The position numbers and the translations under genes are program-made. A stretch of 64,000 nucleotides of DNA from Cyprinodon diabolis (lineage: Eukaryota > Chordata > Actinopteri > Cyprinodontiformes > Cyprinodontidae), in contig JARPUW010000567.1 in assembly GCA_030533445.1 (NCBI GenBank), forward strand, positions 124,001 to 188,000, read 5' to 3'. Below the pieces are notes generated by a model that was not told the DNA's origin, ran no database searches, and saw only the letters and a program-made list of their open reading frames with translations. Positions within the stretch are counted from its first letter, which is position 1; every line of letters begins with the position of its first letter. Positions 48,233 to 61,278 of the stretch are shown here, piece by piece.

Positions 48233-51200
48233 TTGGTTTCTTCTTCCCAGGCTTTTTTGTATGGGAAGAACGGCACCGAACAAACGACTACTGATCAAAA
48301 ACCGTATGAGTTATTCAAAAAACATTTTCACCATGAGCATCAGCAATCCTTCGACTCCAACTATACCAACTTTGGTGTATGTGTGTCATTCAGAAAAATA
48401 TTTATGACGAGTTGAAAACACATAGTCTGATTCGTTTCTCTCCCATCTTCAGCTCAAAAAGAATAGAGAAAGGCTGAAACTCTCATCGACTTTAGGTTGG
48501 TCTGGAGGGTTTTTAAGGAAAAGTATTAATCCTACCGTAATTCCGAAGACATTGTGTGAGTCCAGAGGTTTCGGTCTACAAACTGACCAAAAATGGTGAC
48601 TGTAGGTCCAAATATGTGGCCGTGAGGGCGAGAATAAGATGTTTGATCTTAAAAAAATGGCCGCCTCACACTAAGATTTCAGCAGCTGCACTCTAGCAGG
48701 CTGCTGCAGAAGCTAACTGTCAGCTAGCTTCCAGGTGCTTACCCTCCGAACAAACGACTGCTGAGCAAAAACCGTAAAAGGTATCTGAAAAATTCTTTCA
48801 GTGAAAGCAACATCTATCCTTTGTCTCAGACTGGGGTAACCTTCATGTCTGTAGGTCTTTCACAACCCAAAACGAAGCACAAACAAAATGGTTGGCCCAC
48901 CTGCTCCTCCCTTTGTTTGAACTGCAGGACCTCACTCTCACTCACCTTTTAGCTGCTAAAGCACCCCTCCGAACAAACGACTGCTGAGTAAAAACCGTAA
49001 AAGGTATCTGAAAAATTCTTTTTATCTAAGCGACAGCTATATCTTGTCTTCAATTGGAGTAACTTTCATGGCTGTAGGTCATCTACAAACTGAATGGGAA
49101 GAGAAAGAAAAAGAAAAAACGTTTCATCACACCTAAGCTTCTAATTGAGCTAGCTGCAGCAGGTCACTGTCACTCAGCTTTCAGGTGCTTAAAATGTCCT
49201 CCGAACAAACGACTGCTGAGCAAAAACCGTATGAGTTATTCAAAAAAAATTTTCACCGTGAGCGTCAGTCATCCTTCGACTCCAACTATGCCAACTTTGG
49301 TGTATGTGTGTCATTCAGAAAAATATTTATGACGAGTTTAAAACACATAGTCTGATTCGTTTTTCTCCCCTCTTCTGCTCCAAAACCAATGAAAAACTGC
49401 TCTGATTTTCATCGACTTTAGGTCGGTCTGGAGGGTTTTTAAGGAAAAGTATTAATCCTACCGTAATTCCGAAGATATTGTGTGGGTCCAGAGATTTCAG
49501 TCTACAAACTGACCAAAAATGGTGACTCTAGCTATAAATATGTGGCCGTGAGGGCGAGTTTAAAATGTTTTTTTGTGTTTAAAAAACGCCTGCCTCACAC
49601 TCTAGCTTTTCAGTTGCTCCACTCTAGCAGGCTGGATTTTGCTAAAAATTTGTGGCGCTTGTGGTCTGATTATACAAAAACCGTAGCAGTTATCAACATA
49701 CCGTCTTCAGTTTTAAATAGACGAAGGATTTATCTACAAACTGAGCTTCAAACTGTTTTTCTAGGTGAATGTATGCCGACACAGTGAAGTGCTGTTTTTT
49801 ATGCTTTTTTTTTCCTCTCCCCATTCATTTCCTATGGGATTTTTTTGCGACGTTTTCGCTAATAATTCGCAAACCTTCGGACTAATGAGAAAGTTTTATA
49901 CAAGCACACATCACCCCATTGGTCCCGACGCGTGTGCCAACTTTGGGCCCGATCCGCCAAACCGTGCGGGACTAGTTACGCGCCGAAGTTTTGGGTATAC
50001 GGGAGAATTATAATAACTAGAAAATTTCTAAAGAAATTTTGAGGGGGGCCACCTACTGCCCGTCTGGGGAACAGGGCCAATACGGCCCTGGCAAGTGATG
50101 TCGGGGCTCCCCAGACCAACTGCTTACGCCTTTGAGGGCTGCTGAGGGAAGGAAAGAGGGCTAGGTCATGGGCAAAGAGAGCTGTGTGCCACTTGTGCTG
50201 AAATCTGGGAAATAGACGTGCACAGCGTATGATGCAAAAGGGTAATATGGGTTGTCCATATTGAACCGCAGTGGGTAAAGCTCAGTTGGTGGGCTCCGCC
50301 CGCCTGCTAGGAGCCCTTGCAGCGATGAAAAAAATCACCAATGGCGGGCTCTGCCCGCCTGCTAAGAGCCATTGCAGTGATGAAATCACCAATGGCAATG
50401 AGCAATATGCCAGAATGTATGAGTGTGTATAAGGAAGAGGCTTTTATTCTGTAGAGTCCCTGGAGTCTTATTTTGAAAGTCTATCATGGAAGTGCATCTA
50501 AAGATGGGTCATGCCCAGCAGTTATATAGAATCAATTTCCAAATGTTAAATCACTGGTTTTCCATGTTATTAGGTGAATAGTTGCTGTATTACAGAGTAA
50601 ATGGGAGACTTTTATTGTGAAATTTGCTCTGGGTGTGTTTTGAAAAGGTCACTAGAGTCTAATAAAAACAACCTGGAAGAGTTTGGGTCATAATGTTGAG
50701 CCATTTGCATCAATTAATGCATTAGTATAATCTAGAGGCTTTTATTTTGTAGGGTCGCTGGAGTCTTATTTTGAAAGTCCAACAGAGTTGTGTTTATAGA
50801 AAATGTTCAGACCCGTCAATGATAGTTGATTACTTTCCAATCGTTAAATCACTGTTTTTCCATGTTATTAGGGCAGTAGATGAAGCGGAAATGGGAGGCT
50901 TTTATTTTGAAATTTGCTATAGGGTGTGTTTTAAACAGTCTCCTAGAGTCTATTCTCTAAAACGGGGTTGAGTTTGGGTCATAATATTGAGCCATATAGG
51001 GCAATAAATATATGTAAAAAATATAGAGGCTTTTATTTTGTAGGGTCCCTGGAGTCTTATTTTGAAAGTCTATCAGTGCTGAGTGGCAAGGGAAGTGTCC
51101 TGGACAGCAGTCATATAGTATCCATTTCCCAATGTTAAATCAGTCCTTTCACCCTCCATTAGATTAATATGTGCTGTTTAAAACAGCAGAGGTAAAATCT

Positions 51201-51271
51201 GTTTGAAGCTTGGTAACCTTGACAACGCTTAACGAGCCTCTCACTGACACAGACAACAGCTGCACTCACTA
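48233..51271 (+). repeat. Unit 16 (class A2-short, 3039 bp)
   Basis: This is the shortest unit. It has no TAA-hairpin module and only two hairpins, like unit 12. Private changes in the left half include TTTCGGTCTAC near 48571, and GCTAAAAATTTG with CTTGTGGTC near 49643-49662, which change two residues of the recurrent short frame. Structured element from 50062. The right half and the following left half match units 12-13. Confidence 0.95.
50288..50396 (+). repeat. 51-bp GC-hairpin minisatellite, 2 hairpins (unit 16, A2-short)
   Basis: The same contracted array as unit 12, with the same end junction. The two very probably share one contraction event. Confidence 0.95.
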
Positions 51272-53052
51272 TTGGTTTCTTCTTCCCAGGCTTTTTTGTA
51301 TGGGAAGAACGGCAACGAAAACAAACGACTACTGATCAAAAACCGTATGAGTTATTCAAAAAACATTTTCACCATGAGCATCAGCAATCCTTCGACTCCA
51401 AGTATACCAACTTTGGTGTATGTGTGTCATTCAGAACAATATTTATGACGACTTGAAAACACATAGTCTGATTCGTTTCTCTTCCATCTTCAGCTCAAAA
51501 AGAATGGAGAAAGGCTGAAACTCATCGACTTTAGGTTGGTCTGGAGGGTTTTTAAGGAAAAGTATTAATCCTACCGTAATTCCGAAGACATTGTGTGAGT
51601 CCAGAGGTTTCAGTCTACAAACTGACCAAAAATGGTGACTGTAGCTCCAAATATGTGGCCGTGAGGGCGAGAATAAGATGTTTGATCTTAAAAAAATGGC
51701 CGCCTCACACTAAGATTTCAGCAGCTGCACTCTAGCAGGCTGCTGCAGAAGCTAACTGTCAGCTAGCTTCCAGGTGCTTACCCTCCGAACAAACGACTGC
51801 TGAGCAAAAACCGTAAAAGATATCTGAAAAATTCTTTCAGTGAAAGCAACATCTATCCTTTGTCTCAGACTGGGGTAACCTTCATGTCTGTAGGTCTTTC
51901 ACAACCCAAAACGAAGCACAAACAAAATGGTTGGCCCACCTGCTCCTCCCTTTGTTTGAACTGCAGGACCTCACTCTCACTCACCTTTTAGCTGCTAAAG
52001 CACCCCTCCGAACAAACGACTGCTGAGTAAAAACCGTAAAAGGTGTCTGAAAAATTCTTTTTATCTAAGCGACAGCTATATCTTGTCTTCAATTGGAGTA
52101 ACTTTCATGGCTGTAGGTCATCTACAAACTGAATGGGAAGAGAAAGAAAAAGAAAAAACGTTTCATCACACCTAAGCTTCTAATTGAGCTAGCTGCAGCA
52201 GGTCACTGTCACTCAGCTTTCAGGTGCTTAAAATGTCCTCCGAACAAACGACTGCTGAGCAAAAACCGTATGAGTTATTCAAAAATTTTTTTCACCGTGA
52301 GCGTCAGTCATCCTTCGACTCCAACTATGCCAACTTTGGTGTATGTGTGTCATTCAGAAAAATATTTATGACGAGTTTAAAACACATAGTCGGATTCGTT
52401 TTTCTCCCCTCTTCTGCTCCAAAACCAATGAAAAACGGCTCTGATTTTCATCGACTTTAGGTCGGTCTGGAGGGTTTTTAAGGAAAAGTATTAATCCTAC
52501 CGTAATTCCGAAGATATTGTGTGGGTCCAGAGATTTCAGTCTACAAACTGACCAAAAATGGTGACTCTAGCTATAAATATGTGGCCGTGAGGGCGAGTTT
52601 AAAATGTTTTTTTGTGTTTAAAAAACGCCTGCCTCACACTCTAGCTTTTCAGTTGCTCCACTCTAGCAGGCTGGATTTTGCTAAAACTTTGTGGCGCTTG
52701 AGGTCTGATTATACAAAAACCGTAGCAGTTATCAACATACCGTCTTCAGTTTTAAATAGACGAAGGATTTATCTACAAACTGAGCTTCAAACTGTTTTTC
52801 TAGGTGAATGTATGGCGACACAGTGAAGTGCTGTTTTTTATGCTTTTTTTTTCCTCTCCCCATTCATTTCCTATGGGATTTTTTTGCGACGTTTTCGCTA
52901 ATAATTCGCAAACCTTCGGACTAATGAGAAAGTTTTATACAAGCACACATCACCCCATTGGTCCCGACGCGTGTGCCAACTTTGGGCCCGATCCGCCAAA
53001 CCGTGCGGGACTAGTTACGTGCCGAAGTTTTGGGTATACGGGAGAATTATAA

Positions 53053-53196
53053 TAATAATAATACGCGGAATAAATATGTGCAATAGTAGTAGGTGGGCCA
53101 TGCCTTCGGCATGTGGCCCCCCAATAATAATAATACGCGGAATAAATATGTGCAATAGTAGTAGGTGGGCCATGCCTTCGGCATGTGGCCCCCCAA
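53053..53196 (+). repeat. TAA-hairpin module array, 2 copies (unit 17)
   Basis: Two modules separated by an expanded TAA tract of four repeats, which places microsatellite slippage inside the module array. Confidence 0.92.
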
Positions 53197-53467
53197 CTAG
53201 AAAATTTCTAAAGAAATTTTGAGGGGGGCCACCTACTGCCCGTCTGGGGAACCGGGCCAATACGGCCCTGGCAAGTGACGTCGGGGCTCCCCAGACCAAC
53301 TGCTTACGCCTTTGAGGGCTGCTGAGGGAAGGAAAGAGGGCAAGTTCATGGGCAAAGAGAGCTGTGTGCCACTTGTGCTGAAATCTGGGAAATAGACGTG
53401 CACAGCGTATGATGCACAAGGGTAATATGGGTTGTCCATATTGAAACACAGTGGGTAAAGCCCAGTT

Positions 53468-53705
53468 GGCGGGCTTCGCCCGCCTGCTAGGAGCCATCTC
53501 AGTGAAGAAAAAAATCACCAATGGCGGGCTCTGCCCGCCTTCTAAGAGCCATTGCAGTGATGAAATCACCAATGGCGGGCTCCGCCCGCCTGCTAAGAGC
53601 CATTGCAGTGATGTAATCACCTTTGGCGGGCTCCGCCCGCCTGTTACCATTGGCGGGCTCCGCCCGCCTTCTAAGAGCCATTGCAGTGATGAAATCACCA
53701 ATGGC
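53468..53705 (+). repeat. 51-bp GC-hairpin minisatellite, 5 hairpins (unit 17, B)
   Basis: The standard 238-bp B array. Confidence 0.95.
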
Positions 53706-54581
53706 AATGAGCAATATGCCAGAATGTATGAGTGTGTATAAGGAAGAGGCTTTTATTCTGTAGAGTCCTTGTAGTCTTATTTTGAAAGTCTATCATGAAT
53801 GTGCATCAAAAGATGGGTCACGCCCAGCAGTGATATAGAATCCATTTCCAAATGTTAAATCACTGGTTTTCCATGTTATTAGGTGAATAGTTGCTGTATT
53901 ACAGAGTAAATGGGAGACTTTTATTGTGAAATTTGCTCTGGGGTGTGTTTTGAAAAGGTCACTAGAGTCTAATAAAAACAACCTGGAAGAGTTTGGGTCA
54001 TAATGTTGAGCCATTTGCATCAATTAATGCATTACTATAATCTAGAGGCTTCTATTTTGTAGGGTCCCTGGAGTCTTATTTTGAAAGTCCAACAGAGTTG
54101 TGTTTATAGAAAATGTTCAGACCCGTCAATGATAGTTGATTACTTTCCAATCGTTAAATCACTCTTTTTCCATGTTATTAGGGCAGTAGATGAAGCGGAA
54201 ATGGGAGGCTTTTATTTTGAAATTTGCTATAGGGTGTGTTTTAAACAGTCTCCTAGAGTCTATTCTCTAAAACGGGGTTGAGTTTGGGTCATAATGTTGA
54301 GCCATATAGGGCAATAAATATATGTAAAAAATATAGAGGCTTTTATTTTGTAGGGTCCCTGGAGTCTTATTTTGAAAGTCTATCAGTGCTGAGTGGCAAG
54401 GGAAGTGTCATGTACAGCAGTCATATAGTATCCATTTCCCAATGTTAAATCAGTCCTTTCACCCTCCATTAGATTAATATGTGCTGTTTAAAACAGCAGA
54501 GGTAAAATCTGTTTGAAGCTTGGTAACCTTGACAACGCTTAACGAGCCTCTCACTGACACAGACAACAGCTGCACTCACTA

Positions 54582-57500
54582 TTGGTTTCTTCTTCCCAGG
54601 CTTTTTTGTATGGGAAGAACGGCACCGAACAAACGACTACTGATCAAAAACCGTATGAGTTATTCAAAAAACATTTTCACCATGAGCATCAGCAATCCTT
54701 CGACTCCAACTATACCAACTTTGGTGTATGTGTGTCATTCAGAAAAATATTTATGACGAGTTGAAAACACATAGTCTGATTCGTTTCTCTCCCATCTTCA
54801 GCTCAAAAAGAATAGAGAAAGGCTGAAACTCTCATCGACTTTAGGTTGGTCTGGAGGGTTTTTAAGGAAAAGTATTAATCCTACCGTAATTCCGAAGACA
54901 TTGTGTGAGTCCAGAGGTTTCAGTCTACAAACTGACCAAAAATGGTGACTGTAGCTCCAAATATGTGGCCGTGAGGGCGAGAATAAGATGTTTGATCTTA
55001 AAAAAATGGCCGCCTCACACTAAGATTTCAGCAGCTGCACTCTAGCAGGCTGCTGCAGAAGCTAACTGTCAGCTAGCTTCCAGGTGCTTACCCTCCGAAC
55101 AAACGACTGCTGAGCAAAAACCGTAAAAGATATCTGAAAAATTCTTTCAGTGAAAGCAACATCTATCCTTTGTCTCAGACTGGGGTAACCTTCATGTCTG
55201 TAGGTCTTTCACAACCCAAAACGAAGCACAAACAAAATGGTTGGCCCACCTGCTCCTCCCTTTGTTTGAACTGCAGGACCTCACTCTCACTCACCTTTTA
55301 GCTGCTAAAGCACCCCTCCGAACAAACGACTGCTGAGTAAAAACCGTAAAAGGTATCTGAAAAATTCTTTTTATCTAAGCGACAGCTATATCTTGTCTTC
55401 AATTGGAGTAACTTTCATGGCTGTAGGTCATCTACAAACTGAATGGGAAGAGAAAGAAAAAGAAAAAACGTTTCATCACACCTAAGCTTCTAATTGAGCT
55501 AGCTGCAGCAGGTCACTGTCACTCAGCTTTCAGGTGCTTAAAATGTCCTCCGAACAAACGACTGCTGAGCAAAAACCGTATGAGTTATTCAAAAAATTTT
55601 TTCACCGTGAGCGTCAGTCATCCTTCGACTCCAACTATGCCAACTTTGGTGTATGTGTGTCATTCAGAAAAATATTTATGACGAGTTTAAAACACATAGT
55701 CTGATTCGTTTTTCTCCCCTCTTCTGCTCCAAAACCAATGAAAAACGGCTCTGATTTTCATCGACTTTAGGTCGGTCTGGAGGGTTTTTAAGGAAAAGTA
55801 TTAATCCTACCGTAATTCCGAAGATATTGTGTGGGTCCAGAGATTTCAGTCTACAAACTGACCAAAAATGGTGACTCTAGCTATAAATATGTGGCCGTGA
55901 GGGCGAGTTTAAAATGTTTTTTTGTGTTTAAAAAACGCCTGCCTCACACTCTAGCTTTTCAGTTGCTCCACTCTAGCAGGCTGGATTTTGCTAAAACTTT
56001 GTGGCGCTTGAGGTCTGATTATACAAAAACCGTAGCAGTTATCAACATACCGTCTTCAGTTTTAAATAGACGAAGGATTTATCTACAAACTGAGCTTCAA
56101 ACTGTTTTTCTAGGTGAATGTATGCCGACACAGTGAAGTGCTGTTTTTTATGCTTTTTTTTTCCTCTCCCCATTCATTTCCTATGGGATTTTTTTGCGAC
56201 GTTTTCGCTAATAATTCGCAAACCTTCGGACTAATGAGAAAGTTTTATACAAGCACACATCACCCCATTGGTCCCGACGCGTGTGCCAACTTTGGGCCCG
56301 ATCCGCCAAACCGTGCGGGACTAGTTACGCGCCGAAGTTTTGGGTATACGGGAGAATTATAATAACTAGAAAATTTCTAAAGAAATTTTGAGGGGGGCCA
56401 CCTACTGCCCGTCTGGGGAACCGGGCCAATACGGCCCTGGCAAGTGACGTCGGGGCTCCCCAGACCAACTGCTTACGCCTTTGAGGGCTGCTGAGGGAAG
56501 GAAAGAGGGCAAGTTCATGGGCAAAGAGAGCTGTGTGCCACTTGTGCTGAAATCTGGGAAATAGACGTGCACAGCGTATGATGCACAAGGGTAATATGGG
56601 TTGTCCATATTGAAACACAGTGGGTAAAGCCCAGTTGGCGGGCTTCGCCCGCCTGCTAGGAGCCATCTCAGTGAAGAAAAAAATCACCAATGGCGGGCTC
56701 TGCCCGCCTTCTAAGAGCCATTGCAGTGATGAAATCACCAAGGGCGGGCTCCGCCCGCCTGCTAAGAGCCATTGCAGTGATGTAATCACCTTTGGCGGGC
56801 TCCGCCCGCCTGTTACCATTGGCGGGCTCCGCCCGCCTTCTAAGAGCCATTGCAGTGATGAAATCACCAATGGCAATGAGCAATATGCCAGAATGTATGA
56901 GTGTGTATAAGGAAGAGGCTTTTATTCTGTAGAGTCCTTGTAGTCTTATTTTGAAAGTCTATCATGAATGTGCATCAAAAGATGGGTCACGCCCAGCAGT
57001 GATATGGAAACCATTTCCAAATGTTAAATCACTGGTTTTCCATGTTATTAGGTGAATAGTTGCTGTATTACAGAGTAAATGGGAGACTTTTATTGTGAAA
57101 TTTGCTCTGGGGTGTGTTTTGAAAAGGTCACTAGAGTCTAATAAAAACAACCTGGAAGAGTTTGGGTCATAATGTTGAGCCATTTGCATCAATTAATGCA
57201 TTACTATAATCTAGAGGCTTTTATTTTGTAGGGTCCCTGGAGTCTTATTTTGAAAGTCCAACAGAGTTGTGTTTATAGAAAATGTTCAGACCCGTCAATG
57301 ATAGTTGATTACTTTCCAATCGTTAAATCACTCTTTTTCCATGTTATTAGGGCAGTAGATGAAGCGGAAATGGGAGGCTTTTATTTTGAAATTTGCTATA
57401 GGGTGTGTTTTAAACAGTCTCCTAGAGTCTATTCTCTAAAACGGGGTTGAGTTTGGGTCATAATGTTGAGCCATATAGAGCAATAAATATATGTAAAAAA

Positions 57501-57750
57501 TATAGAGGCTTTTATTTTGTAGGGTCCCTGGAGTCTTATTTTGAAAGTCTATCAGTGCTGAGTGGCAAGGGAAGTGTCATGTACAGCAGTCATATAGTAT
57601 CCATTTCCCAATGTTAAATCAGTCCTTTCACCCTCCATTAGATTAATATGTGCTGTTTAAAACAGCAGAGGTAAAATCTGTTTGAAGCTTGGTAACCTTG
57701 ACAACGCTTAACGAGCCTCTCACTGACACAGACAACAGCTGCACTCACTA
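54582..57750 (+). repeat. Unit 18 (class B, 3169 bp)
   Basis: A unit of modal length without TAA-hairpin module. Structured element from 56411. CCAAGGGCGGG near 56740 weakens the outer pairing of one 51-bp repeat. ATGGAAACC near 57004 is private. CATATAGAGCAATAAAT near 57475 is shared only with unit 6. ATGTACAGC near 57580 is shared with units 6, 9 and 17. Confidence 0.95.
56637..56874 (+). repeat. 51-bp GC-hairpin minisatellite, 5 hairpins (unit 18, B)
   Basis: A B array in which one repeat reads CCAAGGGCGGG, a change in the outer CAATGGC arm. Confidence 0.95.
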
Positions 57751-59530
57751 TTGGTTTCTTCTTCCCAGGCTTTTTTGTATGGGAAGAACGGCACCGAACA
57801 AACGACTACTGATCAAAAACCGTATGAGTTATTCAAAAAACATTTTCACCATGAGCATCAGCAATCCTTCGACTCCAACTATACCAACTTTGGTGTATGT
57901 GTGTCATTCAGAAAAATATTTATGACGAGTTGAAAACACATAGTCTGATTCGTTTTTCTCCCATCTTCAGCTCAAAAAGAATGGAGAAAGGCTGAAACTC
58001 TCATCCACTTTAGGTTGGTCTGGAGGGTTTTTAAGGCAAAGTATTAATCCTACCGTAATTCCGAAGACATTGTGTGAGTCCAGAGGTTTCAGTCTACAAA
58101 CTGACCAAAAATGGTGACTGTAGCTCCAAATATGTGGCCGTGAGGGCGAGAATAAGATGTTTGATCTTAAAAAATGGCCGCCTCACACTAAGATTTCAGC
58201 AGCTGCACTCTAGCAGGCTGCTGCAGAAGCTAACTGTCAGCTAGCTTCCAGGTGCTTACCCTCCGAACAAACGACTGCTGAGCAAAAACCGTAAAAGATA
58301 TCTGAAAAATTCTTTCAGTGAAAGCAACATCTATCCTTTGTCTCAGACTGGGGTAACCTTCATGTCTGTAGGTCTTTCACAACCCAAAACGAAGCACAAA
58401 CAAAATGGTTGGCCCACCTGCTCCTCCCTTTGTTTGAACTGCAGGACCTCACTCTCACTCACCTTTTAGCTGCTAAAGCACCCCTCCGAACAAACGACTG
58501 CTGAGTAAAAACCGTAAAAGGTATCTGAAAAATTCTTTTTATCTAAGCGACAGCTATATCTTGTCTTCAATTGGAGTAACTTTCATGGCTGTAGGTCATC
58601 TACAAACTGAATGGGAAGAGAAAGAAAAAGAAAAAACGTTTCATCACACCTAAGCTTCTAATTGAGCTAGCTGCAGCAGGTCACTGTCACTCAGCTTTCA
58701 GGTGCTTAAAATGTCCTCCGAACAAACGACTGCTGAGCAAAAACCGTATGAGTTATTCAAAAAATTTTTTCACCGTGAGCGTCAGTCATCCTTCGACTCC
58801 AACTATGCCAACTTTGGTGTATGTGTGTCATTCAGAAAAATATTTATGACGAGTTTAAAACACATAGTCGGATTCGTTTTTCTCCCCTCTTCTGCTCCAA
58901 AACCAATGAAAAACGGCTCTGATTTTCATCGACTTTAGGTCGGTCTGGAGGGTTTTTAAGGAAAAGTATTAATCCTACCGTAATTCCGAAGATATTGTGT
59001 GGGTCCAGAGATTTCAGTCTACAAACTGACCAAAAATGGTGACTCTAGCTATAAATATGTGGCCGTGAGGGCGAGTTTAAAATGTTTTTTTGTGTTTAAA
59101 AAACGCCTGCCTCACACTCTAGCTTTTCAGTTGCTCCACTCTAGCAGGCTGGATTTTGCTAAAACTTTGTGGCGCTTGAGGTCTGATTATACAAAAACCG
59201 TAGCAGTTATCAACATACCGTCTTCAGTTTTAAATAGACGAAGGATTTATCTACAAACTGAGCTTCAAACTGTTTTTCTAGGTGAATGTATGCCGACACA
59301 GTGAAGTGCTGTTTTTTATGCTTTTTTTTTCCTCTCCCCATTCATTTCCTATGGGATTTTTTTGCGACGTTTTCGCTAATAATTCGCAAACCTTCGGACT
59401 AATGAGAAAGTTTTATACAAGCACACATCACCCCATTGGTCCCGACGCGTGTGCCAACTTTGGGCCCGATCCGCCAAACCGTGCGGGACTAGTTACGCGC
59501 CGAAGTTTTGGGTATACGGGAGAATTATAA

Positions 59531-59602
59531 TAATAATAATACGCGGAATAAATATGTGCAATAGTAGTAGGTGGGCCATGCCTTCGGCATGTGGCCCCCC
59601 AA
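59531..59602 (+). repeat. TAA-hairpin module, 1 copy (unit 19)
   Basis: A single 72-bp module with the CCCCCCAACTAG junction. The hairpin arms are intact. Confidence 0.92.
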
Positions 59603-59873
59603 CTAGAAAATTTCTAAAGAAATTTTGAGGGGGGCCACCTACTGCCCGTCTGGGGAACCGGGCCAATAGGGCCCTGGCAAGTGACGTCGGGGCTCCCCAG
59701 ACCAACTGCTTACGCCTTTGAGGGCTGCTGAGGGAAGGAAAGAGGGCAAGTTCATGGGCAAAGAGAGCTGTGTGCCACTTGTGCTGAAATCTGGGAAATA
59801 GACGTGCACAGCGTATGATGCACAAGGGTAATATGGGTTGTCCATATTGAAACACAGTGGGTAAAGCCCAGTT

Positions 59874-60111
59874 GGCGGGCTTCGTCCGCCTGCTAGGAGC
59901 CATCTCAGTGAAGAAAAAAATCACCAATGGCGGGCTCTGCCCGCCTTCTAAGAGCCATTGCAGTGATGAAATCACCAATGGCGGGCTCCGCCCGCCTGCT
60001 AAGAGCCATTGCAGTGATGTAATCACCTTTGGCGGGCTCCGCCCGCCTGTTACCATTGGCGGGCTCCGCCCGCCTTCTAAGAGCCATTGCAGTGATGAAA
60101 TCACCAATGGC
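59874..60111 (+). repeat. 51-bp GC-hairpin minisatellite, 5 hairpins (unit 19, B)
   Basis: A B array. The right arm of the first hairpin is GTCCGCC, leaving a possible G-U pair in RNA. Confidence 0.95.
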
Positions 60112-60452
60112 AATGAGCAATATGCCAGAATGTATGAGTGTGTATAAGGAAGAGGCTTTTATTCTGTAGAGTCCTTGTAGTCTTATTTTGAAAGTCTATC
60201 ATGAATGTGCATCAAAAGATGGGTCACGCCCAGCAGTGATATGGAATCCATTTCCAAATGTTAAATCACTGGTTTTCCATGTTATTAGGTGAATAGTTGC
60301 TGTATTACAGAGTAAATGGGAGACTTTTATTGTGAAATTTGCTCTGGGGTGTGTTTTGAAAAGGTCACTAGAGTCTAATAAAAACAACCTGGAAGAGTTT
60401 GGGTCATAATGTTGAGCCATTTGCATCAATTAATGCATTAGTATAATCTAGA

Positions 60453-61034
60453 GGCTTTTATTTTGTAGGGTCCCTGGAGTCTTATTTTGAAAGTCCAACA
60501 GAGTTGTGTTTATAGAAAATGTTTAGACCCGTCAATGATAGTTGATTACTTTCCAATCGTTAAATCACTCTTTTTCCATGTTATTAGGGCAGTAGATGAA
60601 GCGGAAATGGGAGGCTTTTATTTTGAAATTTGCTATAGGGTGTGTTTTAAACAGTCTCCTAGAGTCTATTCTCTAAAACGGGGTTGAGTTTGGGTCATAA
60701 TGTTGAGCCATATAGGGCAATAAATATATGTAAAAAATATAGAGGCTTTTATTTTGTAGGGTCCCTGGAGTCTTATTTTGAAAGTCCAACAGAGTTGTGT
60801 TTATAGAAAATGTTCAGACCCGTCAATGATAGTTGATTACTTTCCAATCGTTAAATCACTCTTTTTCCATGTTATTAGGGCAGTAGATGAAGCGGAAATG
60901 GGAGGCTTTTATTTTGAAATTTGCTATAGGGTGTGTTTTAAACAGTCTCCTAGAGTCTATTCTCTAAAACGGGGTTGAGTTTGGGTCATAATGTTGAGCC
61001 ATATAGGGCAATAAATATATGTAAAAAATATAGA
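60453..61034 (+). repeat. Fresh 291-bp tandem duplication of the second monomer (unit 19)
   Basis: GGCTTTTATT occurs at 60453, 60744 and 61035, exactly 291 bp apart, where other units have only one such interval. I see one difference between the two 291-bp copies: ATGTTTAGACCC in the first and ATGTTCAGACCC in the second. The joint lies at homologous positions of adjacent monomers, as expected from unequal exchange or slippage. Confidence 0.93.
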
Positions 61035-61278
61035 GGCTTTTATTTTGTAGGGTCCCTGGAGTCTTATTTTGAAAGTCTATCAGTGCTGAGTGGCAAGGGA
61101 AGTGTCATGGACAGCAGTCATATAGTATCCATTTCCCAATGTTAAATCAGTCCTTTCACCCTCCATTAGATTAATATGTGCTGTTTAAAACAGCAGAGGT
61201 AAAATCTGTTTGAAGCTTGGTAACCTTGACAACGCTTAACGAGCCTCTCACTGACACAGACAACAGCTGCACTCACTA

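Larger units (their letters stand above)
51272..54581 (+). repeat. Unit 17 (A2-linked left half, class B right half, 3310 bp)
   Basis: The left half is nearly the same as that of unit 13, including CTCTTCCATC and the GGCGAC change at about 52814. Two TAA-hairpin modules are present, separated by an expanded TAA tract. Structured element from 53242; five hairpins. A private TTCTATTTTG lies near 54050. GCATTACTATAATC near 54030 and ATGTACAGC near 54410 are shared with several B units. Confidence 0.95.
57751..61278 (+). repeat. Unit 19 (class B, 3528 bp, internal 291-bp duplication)
   Basis: This is the longest unit. The left half belongs with units 7 and 8. One TAA-hairpin module is present. 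The structured element starts at 59648 and has AATAGGGCCC where others have AATACGGCCC. The first hairpin has a T in its right arm (GTCCGCC). The extra length comes mainly from a 291-bp tandem duplication at 60453-61034. Confidence 0.95.
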
